Assembly: GCA_019828595.1 (NCBI GenBank)
Contig: JAHQRK010000019.1
Coordinates: 1,054,001 to 1,118,000 of the forward strand
From: Aphanomyces cochlioides
Lineage: Eukaryota > Oomycota > Saprolegniomycetes > Saprolegniales > Verrucalvaceae
Direction of reading: 5' to 3'
Length of the DNA stretch: 64,000 bases
This document shows positions 21,520 to 32,744 of the stretch, in pieces. Made by a program: the position numbers and the translations under genes. The notes beneath the pieces were generated by a model that made no database searches, was not told the origin of the DNA, and worked only from the letters and a program-made list of their open reading frames with translations. Numbering within the stretch: position 1 is the first letter of the stretch; each line of letters begins with the position of its first letter.

Positions 21520-23129
21520 GTGGATCGCACGAATGGATCGACTAGATTGGATAGATCGTCTGGTAGTCTGGACATGTCTGGTCCTGGAGAGGAGTCGGGC
21601 CGAAGTGATTCATTTCTCAAGGTGAAGCGGAAGCACAGCATGTCGGGTAAGAAGGCGGCCGCAGGAAAGTCTACCCCACAGGATCCGGTGAAGGAGACCT
21701 TGAAGGTGGTTCGGTCGTCGATCGCGACGGCTGAGCAAATACGCCAATTGTTGAACGAGTGCTTGTCCAAATCAACCGATTTGGCCGAGGAGCAGAAGCT
21801 GATCCAAGACCAATTGAAGGCTGAGTCCGCGTCCCGTGCCACCCCTGCGGCGGATCCGGTGTCAGAATTCGTGGATTACATTGCGGGCAAGATTAAGGGG
21901 CAGGACGCGTGGATCGAGTTTTTGCGCGCTCAGGCGACCATTTTTCGTCTTGAAAAAGGCGACGGACTTCCACCGTTGAGCATCCCCAAAACGTCATCCT
22001 CCGAGGGATCCGCGGCTCACGGGCAGCCCGCCGTGCTTGACTTGGCTGGATCCGAGGGTAAGCAGCAATAATACAGTTGATCCTGATTTTCGTCGTAGAT
22101 GAGTCCGATCATGAGGCAACGGGGGAGCCCGATCCCAAGAAGCCGAAGAAGGATCCCACTCCCGCGATCGTGATAACCGTCGATGCGGAGGGAGTCGCTG
22201 CACTTCGACACTTTCCAAACCTTGATGGTGGTTTTCGGTTGAAGTATATCGAAGTCCGAGATGCTAAACCATGGGATCGTTGGGTCGACAGCTTTCAGTC
22301 GTTTTTGCGGGGGTTGAATCCCTCTCAGCGAGAGTGGAATCAGTCGTTGCGTCAGTGGTGGGTCGATCATGGACGAAAGATCTGGGAGCGATTTTTCTGG
22401 TTGGGGACCGGAGCCTACAACAGCGCGGGTTGGAATGTAAGTCTCTCGCCTCGGAGGATCGCTGATAACATGATGTAGGTCGACACGTCTGTGAATGTTT
22501 GCAAGAGCGGACTCGAAGGAGCGAAGCGGGCTTTCATCCGTTTGGTCAACGCCTTGCACGCGATCGAGGGGGATTCCGTCTTCCACTTCCTCCTCTACAA
22601 CGTGCACCCTTACTGGCCGTCGGAGATCGGTCTCCATTCGCTCGAGATCGTTCGTCTGGTCGAGCGAGTGGATTCGGTGGAGGCGATCCGCTACCTTGAA
22701 TCCGAGGGGAAGAAGCATTGGCCGGACTTCACTCGATTCTCGCACATCGTAACCGTGGACACCTTGCGACAGTTGACCATGGATACTGCCGCCGGTCGCC
22801 GTCAAGGACAGTTTTGGAGCTGGATTTGCATCATTTGGTTGAACGATTATAGGGCGGACCGATGTCCATGGGTGACCGACTTGGTGAACGGTGTGATTGC
22901 AGGGCATGCTGAGAACCGCACCGAGCCATTTTCGTATGTGAATTACCCCCAAGGGATCCATCCGATGCCGGACTTCTTGCAGCGGCAGCAGACTCACGAT
23001 CCCAATTATGTCGGGCGTTGGATCGGCAGCCCCAATCGTTTGCAAGTCGTGGATCGCGAGACGAATGTTGAGTTGGCGGGAGCCGATCCGACTGGGTTTC
23101 GTCCGGGTGAAGGTCCGCAAGTAATTTAG
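21520..23129 (+). CDS. three-exon accessory gene antisense to gag-pol in the gypsy element
   Basis: Three open frames join through two clean GT-AG introns: exons 21520-22057, 22099-22436 and 22479-23129, introns of 41 and 42 nt (GTAAGC...GTCGTAG and GTAAGT...GATGTAG). Both junctions keep the frame (phases 1 and 0) and give 508 residues. Residues 1-180 are charged and helical with a basic patch (KVKRKHSMSGKKAAAGK). The second exon opens acidic then lysine-rich (DPKKPKKDP). The third is a tryptophan-rich globular part (HPYWPSEIG, FWSWICIIWLNDYRAD). An AATAAA lies at 23168. I recognise no family. It sits 158 bp inside the 3' LTR and runs towards pol (which ends at 23284). Antisense accessory frames are known from some plant LTR elements; whether this is a homologue is unknown. 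Start codon choice is by frame only. Confidence 0.7.
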
Positions 23130-23283
23130 CGACTTAGTGTCGGCGCGGACTTGTAGTCGTAAGGCGTAATAAAATTGATTCCTTTCTGTTTGTGTTTTTG
23201 TTCGTGGCAGAGACATCCAGAGCCAGAGTCCAAGGTAGCGTATGGTAGTAGACGCTTGGTAGAGGACTGATTTGTGAGGGACT

Positions 23284-26200
23284 CTAATAATAGACGTCCA
23301 TTGGTCGAGTTTCGTTGTCTAAGTCGGAAAATCGAGGGGATCGTCGTAGAGGAGGCAGTCCCTTGTCCATGCGTAGTGAATTCTCGAAGTTGTCGACGTA
23401 AGATCGATAGTCTGATAACTTGGAGGCCGGAGTCCAGTATTTGTAGCCGTCGACATGCTCAACGAGGTATTCGGGTTCGCGAGTGTTAGGTGGCCGACGT
23501 TTGTCACAGATCTTGTGGAGTGGCGAGTCGACGGTGGTGTAAGCGACGTCCCCGTCGCTGTAATCGACGCGATCTATGAAGCTAGATCTGGGTAGACAGT
23601 CGATCGTAAGGTCGTCGAGAGGCGACTCATCCTCAGGGACTTCCTCGTTGAAAGGTCTGGAGTAGTAACCTTTGAAGGGCTTTAGACGGTCCACGTTGAC
23701 CGTGACGATCTTGTCCGGGTGAGTCGGGATGTCGATCTTGTACGTGTTGGGTCCCATTTTGCGATCGATCCGGTATGGGCCGTGCCAGTGAGTCGCTAGC
23801 TTGGGAGTCCGCTTGTCGTCGGGGTTGGTCGACTTCGAGAAGTATTTGCGGACTGATCGTCAAAGGAGATCGGTTTCTGATCAGATTTTGCTGCTGCACT
23901 TTTGTTCTGTCCCGAGACCATCTGATTCTCGACAAGTCGTCTCATTTCCTTCCATGATGAGGCGAGCCGGCGCTTGTATTGAGGAAGATCGTCGAACTTC
24001 CAAGCGGGATCGGAGTTAAGGAAGGCTAAGTCGAGAGGTAAGGTTGGGTCCCGACCGAAGAGGCAGAAGTAAGGTGAGTCGCCAAGAGTTTCGTGATGTG
24101 CGGTCCGATAGGCAAAAAGTAGCCTGGGTAGGTAAGTATCCCAGTCTGTGTGGTGATCTTTGACATAGATCTTCATCATCTGGACGATCGTGTGATTGAA
24201 CCGTTCGACTAGACCCTGACCCTGAGGGTGATAAGGGGCGCTGGCGAGTTTGTGGATCCCGAGGGTTGTGTACATCGTGGTCGCGAGTCAGAGACAAAGT
24301 TAGATACTCGATCGGATAGAAGTTTGTCCGGAATCCCGAATCGGCACAAGACTTCGTCGATCAGAACTCTGGAGAAAGTCGAGGTCTTTAGATCCGCGAC
24401 TGGGAAAGCTTCGACCCATCGTGTAAAGTAGTCAGCAAAGACCAAGATGTATTTGTTGCCGCGGTTCGTTGTGGCAAGGGACCCAATGCGTCGACAACCA
24501 ATAGACCGAAGGGACCTCGTAGTGAATAGTCCTCGACTAAGGAGTGCGGTATCACAGGAACAATGATGAGTTCGGGGTTCCTCAACGGAGTCTTGATAGT
24601 GACATAGCGGCAAACGATGCCTTGTTGCATAAGGTATTGCTGACTGTTGCGGACAACCAAGTTTTGTAGGGTAAGGATCCAGGGGGATCGCGCCATCTTC
24701 TAGATAATCTCGTAGGGCTACGATCCATGGGTCGTTAGCTTGTTCATTGTAGAGTCGTGTTGATGGGCGACCTCGTCGGTCGAAGAGTTCCATAGGAGTC
24801 GTGATGACTCTGGGATTTGGTGATTGTTGAGGTTTCTGGAATGGTGTGGACTTAGCCACTGATGTGTTGGAGTCAGTCGGGTCGGGCGTGGATCCTTCGT
24901 GTGTCAGTGATGGTTGTAGGTTAACGGGAGTACTGTTAAGGCGACTCATGCGTCGAGTCTGGATAGAGCAGACTGCGAGTCGAGATAATCCGTCAGCGGC
25001 CCCGTTGAGTTCTCCGGGTCGATGAATGACTGTGTAGTCCAGTCCCTGAATCTCCATGGCCCATCGGGCGAGTTTGTGGTTTCCTGAGCGCGATCCAGTA
25101 TTGAAGAGCCAAGTCAGGGCTTCGTGATCGGTATAAATGTCAAAGTGTCTGCGATCGATATAAGGTCGGAACTTTTGAGTCGCCCATACAATTCCCCAAC
25201 ATTCGATCTCAGAGATCCCCATTTCTTTCGAGATCCATTTTTGCTGAGCTTTTGTCAAGGATTGACTGGCGTAGGCGATGACGCGATTCTTGCCTTGCTG
25301 TTTTTGCATGAGGACTGCACCGACTGCTATGTGACTAGCGTCAACCCAGATCGAGAAAGGTAGATCGAAATCGGGGTGAGCCAGGATCGGTGGAGAGACC
25401 AGACTGCGTTTGAGACTTTCGAGCGCCTCGTCACATGCGGTCGACCAGATGAATTGTTCGGCAGTTAGTAAGTTGGTCAAAGGTGCCGCGATTTTAGAGA
25501 AGTCGCGTACGAAGCGGCGGAAATAACCAGCAAGTCCTAAGAAAGCGCGGACTTCTGAGGCATCTTTGAGTGTTTTGACTCGGAGGATCGACTTGATTTT
25601 CTCAGGATTCGGGAGAATTCCAGCTGGTGTGACAATGTCTCCTAAGAATGGAACTGAAGATCGGCCCCATTTGCACTTGGACATCTTGAGTTTGAATCCA
25701 GCTTCCCTGAATTTAGTAAGGACTTGACTGAGTCGGATCAAATGCGATCCAAAGTCTTCGCTGTAAACGATGCAATCGTCTAGATAGACTAGGCAAGTTC
25801 GCCATTTGTAGTCGATCAGGATGTGTTCCATAAGTCTCTCGAAACATGGGACTGCGTTGCAGAGTCCGAAGGGCATGACGAGCCATTCGTAGAGTCCGTA
25901 CTTGCATGTGAACGCCGTCTTCTCAATACTGTCTTTAGCCATCGGGACATTCCAATATCCCGACGCAATATCCATAGTGGAGAAGAGTTTGGCCCTGCCA
26001 AGGACGTCTAATAGATCGTCGATCCGAGGCATAGGATAAGAGTCTTTCACGCTGATGCTGTTGAGTTTGCGGTAGTCGATACAGAAGCGTATCGATCCAT
26101 CTGGCTTGCGGATCATAAGCACTGGGCTTGACCAGGGACTCTTCGAGGGTCGGATCAGTCCTAGATCCAGGTATTGGTTGAGTTCCGCCTCCATAATGTC

Positions 26201-28137
26201 GCCTTCTGCCTTCGAAGTCCGATATGGTACGCTTCGGATCGGAGGTTATTGCCCGTGTCGATGCTGAATTCGATCAAATGAGTCCGTCCGGGGGCTTTGG
26301 ATGAGTCGACGAATATGTCGGAGAACTTCATGAGAGTCTTGCGTAAGAGTTCGCGTTGATCGATGCTGAGACTTGAGTCAGTCCAGTCGATAGGTAGTTC
26401 TTTAGTCGGAGTCGTCTCCGATTGCACAGGGCAGACAACGCCGGGGCCCCCGATTTGAGTGAGGACCCTCCTGGGTTCATCTGTAGTATGTGAGGATTGA
26501 CCGTTGTCTGGTTGTGCGCGGGAATCGCGTGAGTCGGGGGTTGATTCCATGTGATCACGAGGTAACGCCATCTATGTGCCAAGGATCGCATGAGCAGGAA
26601 AATGGATCGGCGAGTCGGAAGGGTTAGCGACTTCAAGGAGTACAGTCCGTGATGGATTTGTGCGATATAAGGCAGCTGCGGCGTGTAGTAGAGCCGACCT
26701 GGTGGGTTCGACGAGTATAGTGGTCGAAGTTGGTAAGTCTGATCCCGCAGAGCACGTGATCCATTGGAAGGATCGTGGAGGGATTTGAGTCGCGGTTGCG
26801 ACTGTGACAGGTCCAGTTGCATGAGTCTCCTGTTGTGTAGGACTCAGTGGCGAAAGTGAGATCAGCTCGTCGCAGCCATCGATCGAGAGTGTGTTGTCAT
26901 TCAGGTTGATAATCGCACCCATTTGGCGTAATAGATCGATGCCAACAATGCAGTCTGTAAGGGCAGTCGACATGACCCAGAAAGGGAAGAGGACTTTGCG
27001 TCCAGCTAAGTTGATCGTGAGTTTGATGCGACCAAGCATTTCGAGTCGAGAGTTGTCGGCTGATACAAAGGAGGATCGAGGTTGTGACAGAGTTGGGCAT
27101 CCTAATTTGTGCCAGAAAGTCGCGCTGACAAAGCTAGATGTAGCTCCAGTGTCGATCAGTGTCGTGGCTTTCATGTTGTTGACGTATGCTTGGATAAATG
27201 GATCCGCATCGGATCTGGATCGAGAGTGGCATAATCGTGTCCGTCTGCATAAGAGTCGCACAGAGGGCGGATTTCCTTCAAGTAGGTCGGAGCAATAGGT
27301 TGGATCGATCTTAGCCGATTTGCGATGGAGACTGCGTAGTTGTCGAGACTTGGTTCGAGCTTGAGTTGAGGCAGTTGGAGTCGAGTGTGGATAGTCCAAC
27401 GGTAACTCATTCCAGAATGCGTCGGAACATTCGAAATTCGTGGATTGTCGCACGCCGGAACATGACGTCGGAATGTCAGGCAGATACGTTACAGAGTCGG
27501 TCGGCAGTTTCTCGTCTTCAGACGGAGTCGTGCATGAGTCTTCATCATAGGTAGAAGCAACATCGTTTGAGGATTCATCCATGTCAAGGACTGCATAAGG
27601 ATTCGCGTCAATCCAGGAGACTCGAGCTAACGGGAGTTTGCGGGTGTTGTTGAAGTCACGACTGGCTCTTCGCGCCTCGTCACATTTTTCTAGAGTGTCC
27701 GCGAACCATTTCAACCAGAGAGTCTCGTCCTCGATGTCAGCAGGGGCGAGTAGTAAGTGTGAGTCCGCCTCAGATAAGTCCAAGGAGCGTAGGATTTCCT
27801 CATGGGTCGGGTTGACTTGTCGTTTGCGAATGCGTTCAAGTTGTTTACGAACGTCCGACTTAGTGATTGGGTAAAGTCGATCTTCGATTTCTTTCGAGTA
27901 TTCCTCCTCAGGGAACTCAAGGTGGGACTCCATCAGATCAGTGATTTCGTCGTCTGTAAAGACTGGAACAGGTTCATGCGCAGTCGGATTCACAGTGTCA
28001 GGTGTTCGATTCGACTTGGGCGATCGGACTGGGTCCGGTTGCTGGGGTCGCGAAGTAGGAAGCGAGTCGTGTGTCGAGACATGAGATCCTCCAGAAGAGT
28101 CATCATAAGAAGAATCAGATGCATTTGTCTCGGACAC
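23284..28137 (-). pseudogene. gypsy pol: protease, RT, RNase H, integrase (several frame breaks)
   Basis: Protease: TTLIDTGATSSFVS with the catalytic DTGA (about 27,140). An in-frame TAG (26572-26574) separates it from the RT linker. One frame change near 26,250 precedes the RT (YLDLGLIRPSKSPWSSPV, FSTMDIASGYW and the YLDD box at about 25,780) and RNase H (FSIWVDASHIAVGAVL, FDIYTDHEALTWLF). Integrase: KYILVFADYFTRWVEAFP and DKLLSDRVSNF, a frame change near 24,260, then HPQGQGLVERFNH, with D, D and E present. A further frame change leads to the tail (MGPNTYKIDIP, LKPFKGYY, EYLVEHVDGYKYWTPASKL), which resembles a chromodomain-type end. Gag joins pol in the zinc-knuckle region by frame change. 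It may be moved in trans, or some breaks may be sequence errors. Confidence 0.88.
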
Positions 28138-31100
28138 GTGGGAAACGTGTTGAGTCTGGCATACCAGGACGTGTCCTGTTTCCGCAGGGGTCGTCCTGGC
28201 GCCGCGATGTCAAGCCTTGTCAGCTGGACGGGATGGGCAGCGCGACGCAGAGTGGCCGACTTGCTTGCAGATTGGGCAGGTTCGGACATGCTCGCCGACA
28301 TAGTGACCGACTTGGTGGCAAGGTTGCAACGGAGGAACTTTCGAGGGCAATCTTCGGCCCCATGACCGAGTCGATCGCATCGACCGCAGACCTTCACGCC
28401 GCTGGTTGTCATGTCGTCAGGCTTAGTGGTGATCATGACCGGGGCTAAGTCAGTGCGAGGTCGCGATCGAGAGGGTCCAGATCGCTGAGTCGTGGCAGGG
28501 ACAGCGACAGGATTGGCACTAGGTGGAGCCGGTTGTTGTGGGAATCCGGGTGCGTATGGCGAAGGATACGCATAGGGGACATTCATTTGAGCCTGAACTG
28601 GGGCAGCGAAGAATGGAGTCGCTGGCTTCGCGAGTGCTTCAGTCAGTTGTTGAATCTGGGCGACGAAAGCTTGTTGACTCGTCTGAGTCGTATGGATTGC
28701 TTCGAGGATCTTGGCGAGAGTCGGATCCTCCTGGAAGCCGACTTTCGAGTTCCTACGGTTTGGTCGAGGAGATTGTTCGGGGGTCGAAGGGGCGGATCGA
28801 TCGCTGAGATTCGATTTAGACGAGGCCATCGTAGTTGAAGCGGATCCCGATCGAGATCGCATTCGCTCACGGTAGGCAGGCGGATCGTCGAGACGGATCT
28901 GGCGAGTCCGAAGGAGCTTCATGCAGTCAGCAATAGAACAGAGCTCCTTGTCGGTGTTTTCCAGACAGGACTCAGCTCTCGCGTGTCGGACCCCGCGTTT
29001 GAAGATAACGACGCCCTGGTGGTCGGGTACGTCGATATCATCAAGGATCGATTGGAGTCGGATCGCATAGGCCTTGACAGATTCCCCCTCAAGTCGTTCG
29101 GAGTCTTCGAACAGGTGGTCTACAAGCTCACGAGGGGTGCGATTGCAGAAGCGATCCATGAAATTGTCATAGATCTCACTCCATACGTCACCGTTGTTGG
29201 TCTTGGACAAAGCGATCCACCACTGATTCAAGGCAGGGTGGACTTTGTCGGACGAGAGTTTGAGTCCGAGCAGCATCTTGCGATCAGAATCGCCCAACTG
29301 ACAGCAGTCAGCTTGATCGATCAGCTGCTTCATGAAGAATTCGCAATGAGCTTGATCGTCGGAAGTCGGAGTCGTGGTATACTTGACAGCACGTCCGAAT
29401 GCTTGATTGGAGGTTGAGTCGGCGATAGAGTCCTTGACGTCGGACATTTCGGTTGCCATTGCGTTGATGGACGATTGAAGTTCTAGGAGCAGCCGATGGG
29501 TAGAATCAGGTGTCGATTTTGGTGAGTCAAACCCGTTGGTAGAAACTGGGGTATCAGACTCAGATTTCGATACAGCGTGGATTTCGCGAGTGAGTCGCTG
29601 ACAGGCGACTTCGAGAGTTTGGACGCGGTGGAGTAGAGTCGAGTTGTCCTGAGTCAAAGCGTCGACTTGTGCGTTGAGTCGGCGATTGGATTCGAGGAGT
29701 TCGACTTGGTTGAGTTCGCTGCGGTCAAGTTTTTGTTGAGTCGCCGCTTGAGTTTCTTCGTGGGAGCGACTCAAAACCTGTAGTTCGTGTAAGATGCGAT
29801 GAAAGTCGGAGGCGCGGTCGTTAGCCAGAGTCTCAAGGTTCTGGCTAATGCGCTGTTGTTCAGTCGAGTGCTGTTGCAGGGACTGATGCAAATTCGAAAT
29901 GGTCGTTTGTTGACCAGCCAAGACAGTTTCCAAACGGACAAAGTCGGTTTCGTGCGTCGGAGATCGATTAGAAAGTTGAAGATCGGTTAGCGCAGACTTG
30001 AGTTCTCCATAAGTAGAGTTCATTTCGAGCTGGACTTGGTTGGTGCGATCGGAGAGTCCATGCAAGGAGATCGATAGAGAATTCAATGAAGTCACCGCCA
30101 TTTCGTGTTGCGACTGCGACGTCTGTAGTGCAAGATTCAATCGATCGTTGAGGGAGTTGAACATAACGGACGAGGAGTCGACTTGCGTTTGTAACGACTG
30201 CAGTTGGACGGAGAAATTGGAAACCAACGTAAGGGCAGTTTCGGGAGTCTCATTTTCCATTTCAACGTCCGAAGGCACGAGTTCATGGTTCGCTGGTGGA
30301 TCGTTCATTTGGCTCGGCGCAGACGAAGGTAAGAGCCGTCGAGCGATCATGGACTGATCATGGGTTAGGAGGACGGGATCGTAAGCGTTCACTTGGTCGG
30401 TGGATCGGGCTGTTGGTTGAATCCCAAGAGAAGGTTGGGTCGGGACAATTTCAACGGTGTCGTGGAGGACTTGAGCGTTAGTCAGCAATGGAGTCGAATG
30501 ACCTTGTTCCAGACGCAGATTCGAGGTAGGTCGCACGTGTTGAGTCTGAGTCACGACACTTCTTTCCGTGACTAGAGTGCGAGGAATATGGAGTTCGAGT
30601 GGATTCGGTCCAGCAATTGCTCGGCGTGGATTGGCAGTCATGGAGCGAGTAACGACAGTGCGCTCGACGATCGCCGATTCAGTCGCGACGAAAGTGGAGT
30701 TGCTTGCTTCATATCGGACGATTTCTTGAGTGGACTCAGCATGGATCGCTCCCTCATCAGTCAAGGCAAGAGGGAGAACGCTTGAGTCAGACAAGTACAA
30801 GTCATCATCCCCCTCGGGCAAGGGTACAGAGCAAGCGATCGCGAGTGCAGTCTCTTCGGACAAGGTCAGGTCTTCAGAGGAACTGCGAGGATCCATTGAG
30901 TCATCGCTGATGTCAGACTCAGGGGCTGTTAACGCCAGGTAAGGTTCAGGTCGGACTCGCTTCTCATCGTCACGTTGCTCGGGTGAGTTAGCGTGATGTT
31001 GAATCCGATATTGTAAGTCGCGCTTCCTTGAGGTTGGAGAGGAAGGACGCGGGATCAGAGCCGAATCAGACTCAGACATGAGCTGAGGAGGTGACGCGGG

Positions 31101-31157
31101 ACATGGATGTTGAGACGACTCGTGGATGGGCGAGTCGGTAGGTCTTCGAGGATCCAT
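27990..31157 (-). CDS. gag: gypsy gag polyprotein
   Basis: 1055-codon frame from ATG at 31157, 52 bp inside the 5' LTR. A long acidic, serine-rich N-terminal part is followed by a helical stretch rich in Q and L (about residues 310-520), the retrotransposon gag core (residues about 600-760, FFMKQLIDQADCCQLGDSDR, WSEIYDNFMDRF), a basic linker, and a CCHC knuckle near residue 925 (CGRCDRLGHGAEDC). Two further knuckle-like blocks (CHQVGHYVGEH and CPICKQVGHSASRC) lie in the next frame, so translation must shift here or the frame has been damaged. It packages the element RNA in virus-like particles. Confidence 0.85.
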   Translation of the reverse strand: MDPRRPTDSPIHESSQHPCPASPPQLMSESDSALIPRPSSPTSRKRDLQYRIQHHANSPEQRDDEKRVRPEPYLALTAPESDISDDSMDPRSSSEDLTLSEETALAIACSVPLPEGDDDLYLSDSSVLPLALTDEGAIHAESTQEIVRYEASNSTFVATESAIVERTVVTRSMTANPRRAIAGPNPLELHIPRTLVTERSVVTQTQHVRPTSNLRLEQGHSTPLLTNAQVLHDTVEIVPTQPSLGIQPTARSTDQVNAYDPVLLTHDQSMIARRLLPSSAPSQMNDPPANHELVPSDVEMENETPETALTLVSNFSVQLQSLQTQVDSSSVMFNSLNDRLNLALQTSQSQHEMAVTSLNSLSISLHGLSDRTNQVQLEMNSTYGELKSALTDLQLSNRSPTHETDFVRLETVLAGQQTTISNLHQSLQQHSTEQQRISQNLETLANDRASDFHRILHELQVLSRSHEETQAATQQKLDRSELNQVELLESNRRLNAQVDALTQDNSTLLHRVQTLEVACQRLTREIHAVSKSESDTPVSTNGFDSPKSTPDSTHRLLLELQSSINAMATEMSDVKDSIADSTSNQAFGRAVKYTTTPTSDDQAHCEFFMKQLIDQADCCQLGDSDRKMLLGLKLSSDKVHPALNQWWIALSKTNNGDVWSEIYDNFMDRFCNRTPRELVDHLFEDSERLEGESVKAYAIRLQSILDDIDVPDHQGVVIFKRGVRHARAESCLENTDKELCSIADCMKLLRTRQIRLDDPPAYRERMRSRSGSASTTMASSKSNLSDRSAPSTPEQSPRPNRRNSKVGFQEDPTLAKILEAIHTTQTSQQAFVAQIQQLTEALAKPATPFFAAPVQAQMNVPYAYPSPYAPGFPQQPAPPSANPVAVPATTQRSGPSRSRPRTDLAPVMITTKPDDMTTSGVKVCGRCDRLGHGAEDCPRKFLRCNLATKSVTMSASMSEPAQSASKSATLRRAAHPVQLTRLDIAAPGRPLRKQDTSWYARLNTFPTCPRQMHLILLMMTLLEDLMSRHTTRFLLRDPSNRTQSDRPSRIEHLTL

Positions 31158-31189
31158 AGAGATAGAGTCTTGAATAAAATTGGAGAATA

Positions 31190-31205
31190 CCCCGCTTCTC
31201 CACCA
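31190..31205 (-). promoter_or_regulatory. putative primer-binding site of the gypsy element
   Basis: On the minus strand TGGTGGAGAAGCGGGG begins 4 nt after the 5' LTR. It starts with TGG, as expected for pairing with a tRNA ending CCA. The tRNA partner was not identified. Confidence 0.55.
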
Positions 31206-31209
31206 CTTT

Positions 31210-31556
31210 TGTGACGGTCGCGGGGATAGCGATGACGCACAAAAAGAATCGAAGGTCCAGACGTTTGGACATCACAGGAACCGAATATCCTCGACTTTAG
31301 CCAAGGACTCTGTACCAGGATCGGAAGGGGAAGGAGACTAACAACGGTAGTGTAGGTTAACCGAGTTAGGAGTAGTCGAGCAGAATGAGAAGTGAGATAC
31401 ATAGCTATCTAAGAATCTAAACATCTAATATGGAAGGATCGTGAGTTCGAGGACGCTTAGGTCGAATCGAACTAGAATCTTAGTGGTTTGAAAGGGATCA
31501 CCTGCGTGGGATGATCCATGAGTTTGACAAGCAACGATCGAGGCTCAACCGTCATA
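31210..31556 (-). repeat. gypsy LTR (5' LTR of the element)
   Basis: Nearly identical to 21015-21361; followed by the target duplication TCAA at 31557-31560. Confidence 0.93.
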
Positions 31557-31858
31557 TCAACGAGATTAAATCATGTCAATTACACCACGCCCCACCACAA
31601 AGTCGAAATCAAAACGAGGGCCAAAATACGAGTTTGAGCTCTACTTGGCAATCTTGGGATTGGGGTGATGGTTTAATTAGTCACTCGGTACCAAAAGACT
31701 GGGAATTTCCTACTCTTACAACGGTGAAAAAAATATGCGAGCTCTGGCATTACGGTGATAAAAATGCTCGAATTCGTCCATACAAGAAATTGAGCAGGAA
31801 ATTTGACATCAAGCCCACTCAACGAATGCGATATTGTCGTGCTGCCAACATCATTTAA
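31557..31858 (+). pseudogene. Crypton tyrosine-recombinase gene, piece 3 (C-terminus)
   Basis: Continues the Crypton frame interrupted at 21014. Removing the gypsy element and one TCAA copy restores the reading frame. It carries the usual C-terminal tail of oomycete Crypton proteins: WDWGDGLISHSVPKDWEFPT and WHYGDKNARIRPYKKLSRKF, then a stop at 31858. The last 61 bases lie in the 475-bp direct repeat that begins at 31798. Confidence 0.8.
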
Positions 31859-32272
31859 TTTATTGATAGGCACATCGTTCTCCCACAAGATATAGCGGAT
31901 GTTTCATCTCTACAGATTTCTGACAGTGACGCAGTATTTGATATTGCTTACAGTGTGGCAATCGGTCTTGTTTATGGGTCCAAACCTCCAGGGAGAACCG
32001 TGGAGATATCGTACGGCAGGTTCTACAACTTGCTTTGTCGCTATAATAACAAATAGTCATGCATTCAATTTAATCATCGCAATGTGTACCAACTTGTGCG
32101 TTGACGGCCTTACTCTTGACTTGGGAAATTGCAATTTGAATGTCTATAACTTGTTTTTGCTACAATAATGAATAGTCATGCATTCAATGTTCATCATGTA
32201 GTTTGTACCCATGATGTACGTCCACGTCTTCATCGCTGTGCTCTCCTCGACGGCTTCATCGCATACGTCCTT
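31798..32272 (+). repeat. 475-bp direct repeat, copy 1
   Basis: Appears identical by eye to 34324-34798. Copy 1 is continuous with the Crypton 3' end; copy 2 begins abruptly within the pogo-like pseudogene. The copies are 2,526 bp apart, start to start. Confidence 0.9.
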
Positions 32273-32744
32273 CCTTGCCTTGTGAAATTCCAAGATGACG
32301 ACAGCTGGAATACAGAATATAACATCTAATCACAAATTGTCCTTTCTGTGTGATATGTGTGGTAACGTAAACGACCAATAATGGCCGATTTTTTCATTGT
32401 GTCCGAAAGTCCTGTCGTATCTCACCTTCCATAACGAATATCGAAAATCTGGAGGTACCTCGTGAAAGAGGAGATGCAGGAGAAACCAGTATTATACTAT
32501 GAGAGGTATTGAAATTGAAGAGTGTTTAGACAGAGTGAAGTCAACGTTGACCCATTCGTTAATTCAAGAACAACCAATGGTGGCCGATTTTATGACTTGG
32601 AATTTGTATACCTGATGTGACAGTTTTACCAACATTCCTCTTCGGGTTAGGTCTAGACCAATTAAACATGATGAAAGGATATAATTTTTGAGAGGTAAAA
32701 TCTCACTTCTTATATGCATAAAATACGATAATTTCTAAGGTTCA
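32273..32744. other. non-coding stretch
   Basis: AT-rich, no recognisable gene or terminal repeat. Confidence 0.35.

Larger units (their letters stand above)
21015..31556 (-). mobile_element. complete Ty3/gypsy LTR retrotransposon, 10.5 kb, in the Crypton
   Basis: Two 347-bp LTRs (21015-21361 and 31210-31556) that differ at only about two positions by eye, flanked by the 4-bp duplication TCAA. The element reads on the minus strand: 5' LTR on the right, a primer-binding site at 31190-31205, gag, protease, RT/RNase H, integrase, then an extra plus-strand gene between pol and the 3' LTR. Near-identical LTRs imply a recent insertion, although pol has several frame breaks. It split an already damaged Crypton gene. 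Confidence 0.93.

Noticed and set aside
22017..23216. 399-codon minus-strand frame opposite the antisense accessory gene
   Set aside because: It is the shadow of the spliced plus-strand gene; no retroelement domain, and the plus strand has matching introns and a polyadenylation signal.
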